A DNA stretch of 64,000 bases from Pseudomonas kilonensis (GCF_001269885.1 NZ_LHVH01000031.1:62001-126000); one strand, 5' to 3'. Positions 42,896-52,262 are shown, numbered from the stretch's first letter. Notes: generated by a model not told the origin, from the letters alone. Made by a program: numbers and translations.

Positions 42896-44347
42896 ATGAT
42901 TCCGGTGATCTTGTCAGGTGGTAGTGGCTCACGTCTTTGGCCGCTTTCGCGCAAGCAATTCCCTAAACAGTTCCTGGCCCTGACCGGTGAACACACCCTG
43001 TTCCAACAGACCCTCGAGCGCCTGGTGTTCGAAGGCATGGACACACCGATCGTGGTCTGCAACAAAGACCACCGTTTCATCGTCAACGAGCAGTTGAGCA
43101 ACCGTAAGCTCGAAGTCCAGCGCATCCTGATGGAGCCGTTCGGGCGCAACACCGCACCGGCCGTGGCGCTGACCGCGATGATGCTGGTCAACGAAGGCCG
43201 CGACGAGCTGATGCTGGTGCTGCCGGCCGACCACGTGATCGATGACCAAAAAGCCCTGCAACGCGCCCTGGCCCTGGCCACCGTGGCCGCCGAGCGTGGC
43301 GAAATGGTGCTGTTCGGTGTACCGGCGACCAAACCGGAAACCGGCTACGGCTACATCAAATCGACCAACGACGCGCTGCTGCCTGAAGGCGTGAGCCGCG
43401 TTTCGCACTTCGTCGAAAAACCCGACGTCAAGCGTGCCACCGAGTTCGTCGAGGCCGGCGGTTACTTCTGGAACAGCGGCATGTTCCTGTTCCGCGCCAG
43501 CCGCTTCCTCGAAGAGCTGAAAAAGCACGATCCGGACATCTACGACACTTGCCTGCTGACCCTGGAGCGCAGTGAGCAGACGGCCGACACCATCACCTTC
43601 GACGAAGCCACCTTCGCCTGCTGCCCAGACAACTCCATCGACTACGCCGTGATGGAAAAGACCCAGCGTGCCTGCGTCGTACCGCTGTCGGCCGGCTGGA
43701 GCGATGTCGGCTGCTGGGCGTCGCTGTGGGAAGTCAATGCCAAGGACGCCAACGGCAACGTCACCAAAGGCGACGTGGTCATCCAGGACAGCCGCAACTG
43801 CATGATCCACGGCAACGGCAAACTGGTGTCGGTGATCGGCCTGGAAAACATCGTGGTGGTCGAAACCAAGGACGCCATGATGATCGCCCACAAGGACAAG
43901 GTCCAAGGCGTCAAGCAGATGGTCAACACCCTCAACGCCCAGGGCCGCACCGAGACCCAGAACCACTGCGAAGTCTATCGTCCGTGGGGCTCCTATGACT
44001 CGGTGGACATGGGCGGTCGTTTCCAGGTCAAGCACATCTCGGTCAAGCCGGGCGCGTGCCTGTCGTTGCAGATGCACCACCACCGCGCCGAACACTGGAT
44101 CGTGGTCAGCGGCACCGCCGAAGTGACCTGCGACGAGAACGTGTTCCTGCTCTGCGAAAACCAGTCGACCTACATCCCGATCGCGTCGGTCCACCGCCTG
44201 CGCAACCCGGGCAAGATCCCACTGGAAATCATCGAAGTGCAGTCCGGCAGCTACCTGGGCGAAGACGACATCGAGCGTTTCGAGGACATCTACGGTCGCT
44301 CCACTCCGATCGAACGCGGCGTCTCGGTGAAGACCATCGCGCAGTAA
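42896..44347 (+). CDS. algA: Bifunctional mannose-6-phosphate isomerase / GDP-mannose pyrophosphorylase AlgA
   Basis: A 483-residue type II PMI-GMP enzyme supplying GDP-mannose. The nucleotidyltransferase domain (about 1-280) begins MIPVILSGGSGSRLWPLSRKQFPKQF with the signature loop and FVEKP. The C-terminal cupin isomerase domain (about 340-475) has QMHHHRAEHW metal ligands. AAGGAG lies 8 bases before the ATG at 42896. It is last in the operon, followed by a strong terminator. Confidence 0.97.
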   Translation: MIPVILSGGSGSRLWPLSRKQFPKQFLALTGEHTLFQQTLERLVFEGMDTPIVVCNKDHRFIVNEQLSNRKLEVQRILMEPFGRNTAPAVALTAMMLVNEGRDELMLVLPADHVIDDQKALQRALALATVAAERGEMVLFGVPATKPETGYGYIKSTNDALLPEGVSRVSHFVEKPDVKRATEFVEAGGYFWNSGMFLFRASRFLEELKKHDPDIYDTCLLTLERSEQTADTITFDEATFACCPDNSIDYAVMEKTQRACVVPLSAGWSDVGCWASLWEVNAKDANGNVTKGDVVIQDSRNCMIHGNGKLVSVIGLENIVVVETKDAMMIAHKDKVQGVKQMVNTLNAQGRTETQNHCEVYRPWGSYDSVDMGGRFQVKHISVKPGACLSLQMHHHRAEHWIVVSGTAEVTCDENVFLLCENQSTYIPIASVHRLRNPGKIPLEIIEVQSGSYLGEDDIERFEDIYGRSTPIERGVSVKTIAQ

Positions 44348-44373
44348 CAACTAGCAACGATCAGCCGTTCAAG

Positions 44374-44433
44374 AAGCCCCCATCCAGCCCACTGCGTCCC
44401 CTATCCGCAGTGGGTTGGGTGGGGGCTTTTTTT
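44374..44433 (+). terminator. Terminator of the alginate operon
   Basis: A long interrupted stem (AAGCCCCC ... CCCACTGCG ... CGCAGTGGG ... GGGGGCTT) is followed by seven T residues, 26 bases after the algA stop. Confidence 0.93.
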
Positions 44434-44519
44434 CGGCGTGTGCGACAGGCCGACATCATCGCTTCAACATTGCCCGTCGCCTTCGGTAGGATGTGCCTAC
44501 GGTAACGGAGGCTTCCACC

Positions 44520-44984
44520 ATGCTTATCGGCGTCTTGCTGGTCATCACCTGGCTCATTTTGCTCTTGCGCTACCCAGCGAAGGCCTTGCCAGTCTCCCTG
44601 GCAGCATTCATCGGGCTGGGCCTGGTCGCCGCGTGGGTACTCTGGCAGGAGAACCGCGAGACCCGGCAATTGGAGCGCCTGGAACTGCGCATCAGCTATG
44701 CCCCCGGACAATGCCCCGCCGACCGGCCGCTGTCACTGACCCTAAAAAACACCAATGACGTGCCGCTGATCGAACTGCAGTGGCGGGTCGCGGCTTATGC
44801 GCCTGGGGACACCATCAACCTCGCCGACAGCCCCTACAACGCACCGCGCTATCGTGGTCCCGGCGAATTGCAGGCCGGCGCCGAGTGGCAAGACTGCCTG
44901 CCCCTGCCGCCCCTACGCCCGGGTTATCGCCCGCAAACCCTGGAGTTTCGCGCCGAGCGATTGCACGGTAGCTTTTCCAACTGA
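44520..44984 (+). CDS. Small membrane protein of unknown function
   Basis: A 154-residue protein with two N-terminal hydrophobic helices (about 1-22 and 30-48). A soluble domain follows with two Cys residues (YAPGQCPAD and WQDCLPLPP) and a beta-rich look. The ATG at 44520 has GGAGG 8 bases upstream, so translation is well supported. I do not recognise a characterised family; orthologues next to algA in pseudomonads are usually left hypothetical. It lies behind the alginate terminator, so it is probably a separate unit. Confidence 0.75.
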   Translation: MLIGVLLVITWLILLLRYPAKALPVSLAAFIGLGLVAAWVLWQENRETRQLERLELRISYAPGQCPADRPLSLTLKNTNDVPLIELQWRVAAYAPGDTINLADSPYNAPRYRGPGELQAGAEWQDCLPLPPLRPGYRPQTLEFRAERLHGSFSN

Positions 44985-45020
44985 CTGCCCTCCCCCACTT
45001 TTTTGCACAAGGAATGCGCC

Positions 45021-45845
45021 ATGCCTGTCGCGTTGATTACCGGATGTTCCAGCGGCATCGGCCGCGCCCTCGCCGACGCCTTCAAGGCGGCGGGTTATCA
45101 GGTCTGGGCCACGGCGCGCAAGGCTGAGGACGTGGCGACGCTCAGCGCTGCCGGATTCACCGCCGTGCAGCTGGACGTCAACGATGGCCAGGCCCTGGAA
45201 CAACTGAATGAGCGGATCAACCAGCAGCAGGGTGGCCTGGATGTGCTGATTAACAACGCCGGGTATGGCGCCATGGGGCCGCTGCTGGACGGCGGCGTGC
45301 CGGCCATGCAACGTCAATTCGAAACCAACGTGTTCGCCATCGTCGGGGTCACCCGAGCGCTGTTCCCGGTATTGCGTAAGGCCAAAGGGCTGGTGGTGAA
45401 CATCGGCAGCGTGTCCGGGGTACTGGTCACGCCATTTGCCGGCGCCTACTGCGCCTCGAAGGCGGCGGTGCATGCCTTGAGCGATGCCTTGCGCATGGAA
45501 CTGGCGCCGTTCGACATCCGCGTGATGGAGGTCCAGCCCGGCGCCATTGCCTCCAGCTTCGCCAAGAATGCCGGTCATGAAGCCGAACAATTGATCAGCG
45601 AACAGTCGCCCTGGTGGCCCCTGCGCGATGGTATCCGCGCCCGGGCCAAGGCCTCCCAGGACAACCCGACCCCGGCCCACGAGTTCGCCGCCGGCCTGCT
45701 CAAGGCAGCACAACAACCCAAGCCCCCCCGCCTGCTGCGCCTGGGCAACGGCAGCCGATCACTGCCCTTGATGGCCGGCTGGCTGCCCAAGGGGTTGCTG
45801 GAGAAAGGCTTGATGAAGCGGTTTGGGTTGGGTGGGTCGCTGTAA
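45021..45845 (+). CDS. Short-chain dehydrogenase/reductase
   Basis: A 274-residue classical SDR oxidoreductase. The NAD(P)-binding TGCSSGIG motif is at about 7-14, NNAG near 81-84, and the catalytic Ser/Tyr/Lys in NIGSVSG and AYCASKAAVHAL. The Arg in the ATARK segment after strand 2 favours NADP(H). AAGGA lies just before the ATG at 45021. The C-terminus ends with a hydrophobic LPKGLLEKGLMKRFG segment common in a pseudomonad subgroup. The substrate is unknown. Confidence 0.87.
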   Translation: MPVALITGCSSGIGRALADAFKAAGYQVWATARKAEDVATLSAAGFTAVQLDVNDGQALEQLNERINQQQGGLDVLINNAGYGAMGPLLDGGVPAMQRQFETNVFAIVGVTRALFPVLRKAKGLVVNIGSVSGVLVTPFAGAYCASKAAVHALSDALRMELAPFDIRVMEVQPGAIASSFAKNAGHEAEQLISEQSPWWPLRDGIRARAKASQDNPTPAHEFAAGLLKAAQQPKPPRLLRLGNGSRSLPLMAGWLPKGLLEKGLMKRFGLGGSL

Positions 45846-45905
45846 TAATCGCGAATTTGGCTTTTTTGCTGTTGTGGCGAGAATTCTGGGGGCAATCGGA
45901 ATAAA

Positions 45906-45996
45906 TGTGGGAGCGGGCTTGCTCGCGAAGACGCCGGCACAGTCAATATCAGTGCAAACTGAACCACCGCTTTCGCGAGCAAGCCCGCTCCCACAG
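45906..45996. repeat. REPIN between the SDR and the efflux operon
   Basis: An inward-facing REP pair of the GTGGGAGCGGGC subtype in the convergent gap between the SDR gene and the HlyD-family gene. Confidence 0.9.
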
Positions 45997-46039
45997 GGAT
46001 CTGTGGTGTGTATCAAATCTCACAATCCCCACGGGGGGC

Positions 46040-46903
46040 TCAGCGCTCGGCGTGGGGTTCTACCACCACCGTGCAAGTCATCCCCGCCGCCAGCAGCACC
46101 CCGTCGGGCACTTCGTCGAGATGAATGCGCACCGGCACCCGCTGGGCCAGGCGAACCCAGTTGAAGGTCGGGTTCACGTCGGCGATCAGCTCGCGGCTTT
46201 GCGGGTTATCCCGGTCGTAGATGCCACGGGAGATACTTTCCACATGCCCCTTGAGCCTCTCGCCGCTCATCAACTGCAACTGCGCTGAATCGCCGACCCG
46301 CACCTTGGGCAATTTGGTCTCTTCGAAGAAGCCATAGACCCAGAACGAATTCATGTCCACCACGGCCATCTTCGCCTCACCGATGCGTGCGTAGTCGCCA
46401 CGGTGCACGTTGAGGTTGGTGACGTAGCCATCCACCGCCGCGCGAACTTCGGTGCGTGACAGGTTCAGCTCCGCCGCTTCCAATTGCGCTTGGGCCTGCT
46501 GGTAATCGGCCAGGGCCGAGTCGGCGATGTTGCTGGCGTCGTCGCGGTTTTCCCGGGAGATCACCAGGCTGTCCAGATCGGCACGCCGATGGGCGTTGAC
46601 CTTGCGCATCTCCCAAGTGGCCTTGCGCGACGCCACCAGGGAGCGAGCCTGCTTCACGGCGATGCGGTAATGCTCAGGATCGATGCGCATCAACAGGTCG
46701 CCCTTTTTCACCGATTGGTTGTCGCGCACCGGCACATCAACTACCTCGCCGCTGACATCGGCGGCCACGTTGATGATGTCGGCCCGCACCCGGCCATCGC
46801 GGGTCCAGGGGGTGTTCATGTAATGGACCCACAGCGTGCGGCCGATCCACAGCGCCAGGGCCAGAACCAACAGCGTCGCCAGCAGGCTGAAAAACTTTTT
46901 CAT
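46040..46903 (-). CDS. HlyD/EmrA-family membrane fusion (adaptor) protein
   Basis: A 287-residue periplasmic adaptor of the AaeA type. One N-terminal membrane helix (about 4-26) is followed by the biotinyl-lipoyl half-motif VDVPVRDNQSVKKGDLLMRID, a helical hairpin (about 75-150) and the beta-barrel with FFEETKLPKVRVGD. It is the last gene of an operon outer-membrane factor - FUSC - DUF1656 - HlyD, and together they resemble aromatic-acid/fusaric-acid efflux systems. Confidence 0.9.
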   Translation of the reverse strand: MKKFFSLLATLLVLALALWIGRTLWVHYMNTPWTRDGRVRADIINVAADVSGEVVDVPVRDNQSVKKGDLLMRIDPEHYRIAVKQARSLVASRKATWEMRKVNAHRRADLDSLVISRENRDDASNIADSALADYQQAQAQLEAAELNLSRTEVRAAVDGYVTNLNVHRGDYARIGEAKMAVVDMNSFWVYGFFEETKLPKVRVGDSAQLQLMSGERLKGHVESISRGIYDRDNPQSRELIADVNPTFNWVRLAQRVPVRIHLDEVPDGVLLAAGMTCTVVVEPHAER

Positions 46904-46913
46904 CGCATTGTTC

Positions 46914-47114
46914 TCAACGGTAGACCGTCAGCGCCAGTGCGCCGAACAGACAGGTAAACAGACTCAGGCGCAGCAGCGCCGGGTGCCAGAAGAAGCGGTA
47001 CAGGTCCAGCCCCGACAGGAAGCGGTCCAAGGCCCAGGCCAGGCCGGCGGCGATGAAAAACATCAAGGTCATGGTGGGCATGTACACACCATGGAAGGCG
47101 ATCTCACGGGGCAT
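46914..47114 (-). CDS. DUF1656 small membrane protein (AaeX-like)
   Basis: A 66-residue protein with two membrane helices (about 10-30 and 46-64). MPREIAFHGVYMPTMT is the DUF1656/AaeX start. The ATG at 47114 overlaps the end of the FUSC gene by 11 bases; a reading extended to 47156 would lie further inside FUSC. Such proteins accompany FUSC and HlyD partners in efflux operons, with unknown role. Confidence 0.88.
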   Translation of the reverse strand: MPREIAFHGVYMPTMTLMFFIAAGLAWALDRFLSGLDLYRFFWHPALLRLSLFTCLFGALALTVYR

Positions 47115-49308
47115 GTTCAGGTTCCTGGAGCAACGGTGTGGCATGCGGTATGACATAGCCGGCCAAAGGCGATTGCGGGTCGAGCAACGAGGTGCGGATG
47201 AAATGCAGGTAGCTTTTCACGCGGCGCAGCGCCGAGGTGTCGAAATGCGGGGCGAAGGGTTCGTCGGTGGCCTGCACGCGGCCGATGGCATGATCCACCG
47301 CCACCAAGGCACGCTCCAGATTGCTCTGGCTCGGTTGGCGGAACAGCCGCACCAGCGCCCGCCCCATCACCCGGATCGCCTGGCGCCACGGTTGGCTTTC
47401 GGCATACGCCGGATGCACCGGCAAAATCGCCTGTTCCTTGCGCAGCTCGATAATCGCGTGGCCGACCTCCAGCACCACGAACATCCAGCGCAGCAAGTCC
47501 CGTTGCACCCGAGGCTGCCCCGCCGCCAACCCGTAGGCCTGATGCAGCAAGTCGCGGGTACCACTTTCGAAGCTCGACGCCAGGCCCTTGAGCTTGCCGC
47601 TGATGGCAAACACCACTTGCTCGCGCAAATCCTGTTCGAGCCGGCACCACAACCAGCGACTGTTGGGCGGCAGAATGATTGCCCCGGCCGCGGCACACAC
47701 CAGCATGCCGAGGATCATCGCGAGGTAATCGTTGATGAAGGCGTAGGGGTTGTAGACCGTCAGGTTGTCCGGCACCGAACCGCTGCTGAAAAAGATCAGC
47801 AGCCCCAGCCCGACCCCGGCGTATTTCGGTCGCGAGCTGAGGAACGAGCCGAGCATGATCACCGGCGCCAGCATCACACAAAGCAAAGGGAAGCCGTCGA
47901 TCAACGGGAAGATGAAGAACATCTCGACAAAGCCGATCAACGCCCCGAACAACGTGCCGCAGGCCATCTGAAAAGCCATGCGCTTGGGGTTCGGCGTCGC
48001 GGCCGACAAGCCCACGGTGGCGGCGGCGATCATCGTCATGGTCGCGCCGCTCGGCCAGGCCGTGGCGACCCAATAACTCCCCAGCAGCAACAGGATGAAG
48101 GCGGCGCGAACACCCGATGCCGTGGCGGCCAGCCAGTTGGTCTGCGGCACGAACGGTTCGTCCCAGCGTTCACGTTCGTGGCGATGATCGGCCAGGGAGG
48201 CGTGGGTCAGGGCATAGCCGTGCAAGTCGTCGACGAAGCGATAAAGCAGCTCGTAGGCGGTATGAAAATCCAGTTGCTGCCCATCACTGGGCGCCGTTTC
48301 CTGGAACAACGCCCGCAGCCTTCGCACCTGGGCCGGCAGCTCGGCCTTGTACTCGGCCAGCGCCGCCGCCAGACGGGCCGCGTCGGCGTCGGTCAGGGCG
48401 CGGCCACTGAAACCGTCGAGCAGTTCGGCCAACGTTTGCAAACCTGGCTTGATGGCGTTGACCACGTGATCCACCGCGCTGCTGCGCAAGCGCTCCAGCA
48501 ATTGGTGCAAAGCGTTGAAGCGGGTGGTGATGCCCATGAATTCGCTGTTCAAGCGACTGAGCCGGCCGTTGCGCCGACGCATGTGCGGGTCTTCGAACAC
48601 GGTCACGCTGCGCAGGCTTTCCAGGCCCACGGCCTCGGCGATGAAGCCCACGTTGCGCGCTTCGAAAGTCTCCCGCTGGCTGCGCCCACGCAGGCCATCG
48701 GTGACAAACAGGGCAAATACCCCGAAGCGCTGGTACAAGGCATTGCGCATGGCGGCACTGGCGGTTTGCGGCAGGATCGCGGCGCTGACCAGGGTGGCGC
48801 AGAGGATCCCCAGGGAAATCTCCAGCACCCGCCAGACCGCCGCCATGAACGCGTCTTCCGGATGGGCCAGGGCCGGCAGGCCGATCATCGCCGCGGTGTA
48901 GCCGGCCAGCACAAAACCATAGGCCCGGAAGTTGCGATAACGCGCCGCCCCTGCCGAACAGAGGCCAACCCAGACCGCCAGGCAAGCGAGGAACGGCTCG
49001 GTGTTCTGGGCAAACAAGGCGATCAGCGCCACCATCACCGCCGAGCCGGCCAGGGTGCCGAGGAAGCGGTAGAAACTCTTGGCGAACACCTGGCCGCTCT
49101 GGGGCTGCATGACGATGAACACGGTGATCATGGCCGTGCGCGGTTGCGGCAACTCCAGGCGCATCGCCAGCCACAAGGTCACGAACGCGGCAAACAGGAC
49201 CTTGAAGATATAGACCCAGGTCACCCCGTCGCTGCGGGCCCAGTCGAAGAAACCACGACGCCATTCAAGACGATGAAGTCGGCGCACGGGGGCAAACAAC
49301 GACTTCAC
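47104..49308 (-). CDS. FUSC-family inner-membrane efflux protein (AaeB-like)
   Basis: A 734-residue protein with two bundles of membrane helices (about 25-170 and 350-500), each followed by a cytosolic helical domain, as in AaeB/FusC p-hydroxybenzoate and fusaric-acid exporters. The start is taken as the GTG at 49308 because it overlaps the stop of the outer-membrane factor gene (GTGA), a translational-coupling junction. ATG at 49326 is the alternative. Further upstream in-frame sequence is repeat-derived and should not be counted. Confidence 0.88.
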   Translation of the reverse strand: MKSLFAPVRRLHRLEWRRGFFDWARSDGVTWVYIFKVLFAAFVTLWLAMRLELPQPRTAMITVFIVMQPQSGQVFAKSFYRFLGTLAGSAVMVALIALFAQNTEPFLACLAVWVGLCSAGAARYRNFRAYGFVLAGYTAAMIGLPALAHPEDAFMAAVWRVLEISLGILCATLVSAAILPQTASAAMRNALYQRFGVFALFVTDGLRGRSQRETFEARNVGFIAEAVGLESLRSVTVFEDPHMRRRNGRLSRLNSEFMGITTRFNALHQLLERLRSSAVDHVVNAIKPGLQTLAELLDGFSGRALTDADAARLAAALAEYKAELPAQVRRLRALFQETAPSDGQQLDFHTAYELLYRFVDDLHGYALTHASLADHRHERERWDEPFVPQTNWLAATASGVRAAFILLLLGSYWVATAWPSGATMTMIAAATVGLSAATPNPKRMAFQMACGTLFGALIGFVEMFFIFPLIDGFPLLCVMLAPVIMLGSFLSSRPKYAGVGLGLLIFFSSGSVPDNLTVYNPYAFINDYLAMILGMLVCAAAGAIILPPNSRWLWCRLEQDLREQVVFAISGKLKGLASSFESGTRDLLHQAYGLAAGQPRVQRDLLRWMFVVLEVGHAIIELRKEQAILPVHPAYAESQPWRQAIRVMGRALVRLFRQPSQSNLERALVAVDHAIGRVQATDEPFAPHFDTSALRRVKSYLHFIRTSLLDPQSPLAGYVIPHATPLLQEPEHAP

Positions 49309-50945
49309 AGCGGAGCTACCCCGCATCGTGGCGAGGGAGCTTGCTGTGGGAGCAAAGCTTGCTCGCGACCCAGGCGACTCGATTTTATGGAAGACCACAT
49401 TGCCTTCGTCGCGGGCAAGCCTTGCTCCCACAGCAAGCTCCCTCGCCACGGAGCATCGCTCGCAACAGGCACATCACGGCCGGCCTCAAGCCCGCCACCC
49501 AGCGCGGTCACCAGGTCGGCATGGGCACTCAAGCGCGCCGCCTGCACTTGCTGTTGCACCTGTTGCTGCTTGAACAACAGGCTTTGGGCGTTGAGCACGT
49601 TGAGGTAATCGGTGAGCCCGCGCTGGAACGCTACCATCGCGATGTCGTAGGTGCGCTGGGCAGCGGCCACCGATTCGGCGGCGAAGACCTGCTGCTTGTC
49701 CATGGACTGGCGACGGATCAACTGATCGGAAATGCCCTTGAGAGCGTTCACCAATGTCTGGTTGTAGTGCGCCACAGCGATGTCATAACCGGCCGCCGCC
49801 TCGCCCAACTGTGAACGCAAGCGCCCGCCGTCGAAGATCGGCAACGTGATCGCCGGCCCGACGTTGTAGGTGAGCTTCTTGCCCGTCAAGAACGCCAGCG
49901 CCCCACCGCCGGTGGCCATGTAGCCGAGGCTACCCACCAGGTCGACGTTGGGATAAAACCCGGCCCGGGCCACATCGATGCCCCGGGCCTGGGCCGCCAC
50001 TTGCCAACGCCCGGCCACCACATCCGGACGCTGGCCGAGCAGTTCGGCGGGCAAGGCCGACGGCAACTTCAGGGGCGCACCGAGGGCCAGGGTCGGACGT
50101 TGCAATTGCGCACCTGCTCCCGGTCCCTTGCCCGCCAGCGCCGCCAACTGATTGCGGCTCAAGGCGATGGCTTCGTCCAGGGCGTCGAGTTGGCGATGAG
50201 TCTCGGGCAGTGGGGCCTGGGCCTGACTGACGTCGAAATGGGTGCCGATGCCGCCGTCCAGGCGCTTCTGCGCAAGGTCGAGAATCTGCGCTTGTTGATG
50301 GAGGGTGGCGACGACGATATCGCGCTGGGCGTAGTGCAGTGAAAACTGGATGTAGGCGCGCACGATGTTGCTCTGCAGTTCCAGTTGCGCCTGGCGCGCC
50401 TGCGCGACACTGGCATGGGCCAGGTCAACCGCCCGTTCGCTGGCATTGCGCTCGCGGCCCCACAGGTCCAGGGCGTAGCTCAAGCCCAGGGCGGCATTGT
50501 TGTCCCAGGTCGTGGTGTCGGCCAACTCGCCCGGGCCATAGAACTGATCGGTGGGCCAGTTATGGCGCTTGAGGGTCGCCTGGCCATTGATCTGCAGCGA
50601 CTCGGCGGCCTCGGCAACACCGGCCATGGCCTTGGCCTGACGTACCCGCGCAGCGGCCATGGCCAGGCTCGGGCTGTCCTGCACGGCCAGGTCGACCCAG
50701 CGATCCAGCTGCCGATCGCCATAGGCTTGCCACCACTGGCGAGTGGGCCAGTGGGCGTCACGAGCGGCCTCGCGGATGGCGGCATCGTTCGCCAATTGGT
50801 TGGCCGGCAATACCTGGCTTTGCGGCCCAATCCCGCCTGTCCCGATGCAACCGCTGATGGTTAATGTCAGAACCCAAACACTGAGAGTCTTCAGCTCTCT
50901 GCTGATGCAACGCGGCACTTGCGCAAAATTCCTGAGATGGAGCAT
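49305..50945 (-). CDS. Outer-membrane efflux factor (NodT family lipoprotein) with repeat-encoded C-terminal tail
   Basis: A 546-residue TolC-like outer-membrane factor. Lipobox LTISGC lies near residue 33, followed by two OEP repeats with the long coiled-coil helices and the GPAITLPIFDGGRLR segment. The conserved end (LVTALGGGLEAG) is followed by about 45 residues, most of which translate a REP pair at 49328-49449 (LLWEQGLP, LGREQALLPQ). The stop overlaps the next gene's GTG, so the original junction seems kept. It is first in the efflux operon, divergent from a LysR gene. Confidence 0.88.
   Translation of the reverse strand: MLHLRNFAQVPRCISRELKTLSVWVLTLTISGCIGTGGIGPQSQVLPANQLANDAAIREAARDAHWPTRQWWQAYGDRQLDRWVDLAVQDSPSLAMAAARVRQAKAMAGVAEAAESLQINGQATLKRHNWPTDQFYGPGELADTTTWDNNAALGLSYALDLWGRERNASERAVDLAHASVAQARQAQLELQSNIVRAYIQFSLHYAQRDIVVATLHQQAQILDLAQKRLDGGIGTHFDVSQAQAPLPETHRQLDALDEAIALSRNQLAALAGKGPGAGAQLQRPTLALGAPLKLPSALPAELLGQRPDVVAGRWQVAAQARGIDVARAGFYPNVDLVGSLGYMATGGGALAFLTGKKLTYNVGPAITLPIFDGGRLRSQLGEAAAGYDIAVAHYNQTLVNALKGISDQLIRRQSMDKQQVFAAESVAAAQRTYDIAMVAFQRGLTDYLNVLNAQSLLFKQQQVQQQVQAARLSAHADLVTALGGGLEAGRDVPVASDAPWRGSLLWEQGLPATKAMWSSIKSSRLGREQALLPQQAPSPRCGVAPL
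49328..49449. repeat. Nested REPIN within the 3' end of the outer-membrane factor gene
   Basis: The inner arms are GTGGGAGCAAAGC and GTGGGAGCAAGGC subtypes in inverted orientation. The outer arms GTGGCGAGGGAGCTTGCT and their reverse complement extend the symmetry to about 120 bases, like an insertion of one REP family inside another. Confidence 0.85.
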
Positions 50946-50978
50946 GACGACGAGGATGGCTGCCTGTTAACGCAAAAC

Positions 50979-51102
50979 CTGTGGGAGCGAGCCTTTGTGG
51001 GAGCCAAGCTTGCTCGCGATGAACGATGACGCGGTCCTGCCGTTAAACCGTGTCGTCCCCATCGCGAGCAAGCTTGGCTCCCACAAAGGCTCGCTCCCAC
51101 AG
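50979..51102. repeat. Nested REPIN between the efflux operon and its LysR gene
   Basis: The outer arms CTGTGGGAGCGAGCCTTT enclose inner arms GTGGGAGCCAAGCTTGCTCG, so one REP half carries another. The total is 124 bases in the divergent promoter region. Confidence 0.88.
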
Positions 51103-51266
51103 GAATCAGTGACCCAGGATTGGCGGCAATTCTAGGCATCGCCCTCCCCGGCGATAAGCCGACCTTTCTGTGAATCTTTGTTACCGTTAACGCGATAATC
51201 CATTAGTCGGGTCCCGCTGCTCTGTAACTTCGTGTCACAATTTGCCACCTCCCAAGAGAGCCCTCC

Positions 51267-52235
51267 ATGGACACCTTGCAAAACATGCGCGCGTTCAGTT
51301 GTGTTGCCGAAGCTGGCAGTTTCACCGCCGCCGCCGCGCAACTGGACACCACGACGGCCAACATCTCGCGCGCAGTTTCCAACCTGGAAGCCCATCTGCA
51401 AACCCGCCTGCTCAACCGCACCACTCGCCGCATCGCCCTGACCGAGGCGGGTAAACGCTACTTGTTGCGTTGCGAGCAGATCCTGGCTTATGTCGAAGAA
51501 GCGGAAGCCGAGGCCAGCGACGCCCACGCGCGACCGGCCGGGCAGTTGAAGGTCCATACGATGACCGGCATCGGCCAGCATTTCGTGATCGACGCCATCG
51601 CCCGTTACCGCAAGACCCATCCGGATGTGACCTTCGACCTGACCCTGGCCAACCGCGTGCCGGACATCCTCGACGAGGGCTACGACGTCTCCATCGTGCT
51701 CGCCAGCGAGTTGCCGGATTCGGGCTTCGTCTCCCAGCGCCTGGGGATCACCTACAGCATCGTCTGCGCATCGCCCGCCTACGTGAAAGCCAGCGGCTGC
51801 CCGCAAAAACCCGGCGACCTGCTCAACCACGCCTGCCTGCGCCTGGTCAGTCCGGTCATTCCGCTGGAAAAATGGGTGTTCGACGGCCCGGAAGGCCAGG
51901 AGATGGTCACCATCAACAGCTCACCGTTCCTGGTGAATTCCGCCGACGCGATGAAAACCGCAATCACCAGCGGCATGGGCGTGGGGGTATTACCGGTGTA
52001 CGCGGCCATCGAAGGCTTGCGCAACGGCACGTTGGTGCGGGTCATGCCCAACTACCGCTCCCAGGAACTGAACCTCTATGCCATCTACCCGTCGCGCCAA
52101 TACCTGGATGCGAAGATCAAGACCTGGGTCGAGTACCTGCGAGGCTCGTTGCCGGAAATCCTCGCGGCGCACCAGTCTGAGCTGGCGGCTTACGAATTGA
52201 GTGGAAGCCTGGCAGGCGCACGGGTCGCGAACTGA
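51267..52235 (+). CDS. LysR-family transcriptional regulator
   Basis: A 322-residue LTTR. The N-terminal HTH (about 1-60) includes MDTLQNMRAFSCVAEAGSFTAAAAQL, and the substrate-binding domain runs from about 92 to 295. It is divergent from the outer-membrane factor-FUSC-DUF1656-HlyD operon, the arrangement of aaeR/aaeXAB, so it probably activates that pump in response to an aromatic or similar acid. The ATG at 51267 has AGAG upstream. The inducer cannot be read from the sequence. Confidence 0.9.
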   Translation: MDTLQNMRAFSCVAEAGSFTAAAAQLDTTTANISRAVSNLEAHLQTRLLNRTTRRIALTEAGKRYLLRCEQILAYVEEAEAEASDAHARPAGQLKVHTMTGIGQHFVIDAIARYRKTHPDVTFDLTLANRVPDILDEGYDVSIVLASELPDSGFVSQRLGITYSIVCASPAYVKASGCPQKPGDLLNHACLRLVSPVIPLEKWVFDGPEGQEMVTINSSPFLVNSADAMKTAITSGMGVGVLPVYAAIEGLRNGTLVRVMPNYRSQELNLYAIYPSRQYLDAKIKTWVEYLRGSLPEILAAHQSELAAYELSGSLAGARVAN

Positions 52236-52262
52236 AGTCGCCCCCGTGCGTGAAGGATGATG

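Noticed and set aside
47053..49608. 851-codon forward frame opposite the FUSC gene
   Set aside because: The composition (Arg/His/Gln/Gly-rich) is that of an antisense shadow; the reverse-strand FUSC protein has clear membrane helices and operon context.
20350..51102. Repeated inverted repeats considered as a CRISPR array
   Set aside because: The copies are dispersed, in inverted pairs, with no regular spacing or direct repeat-spacer pattern, and no cas genes are present.
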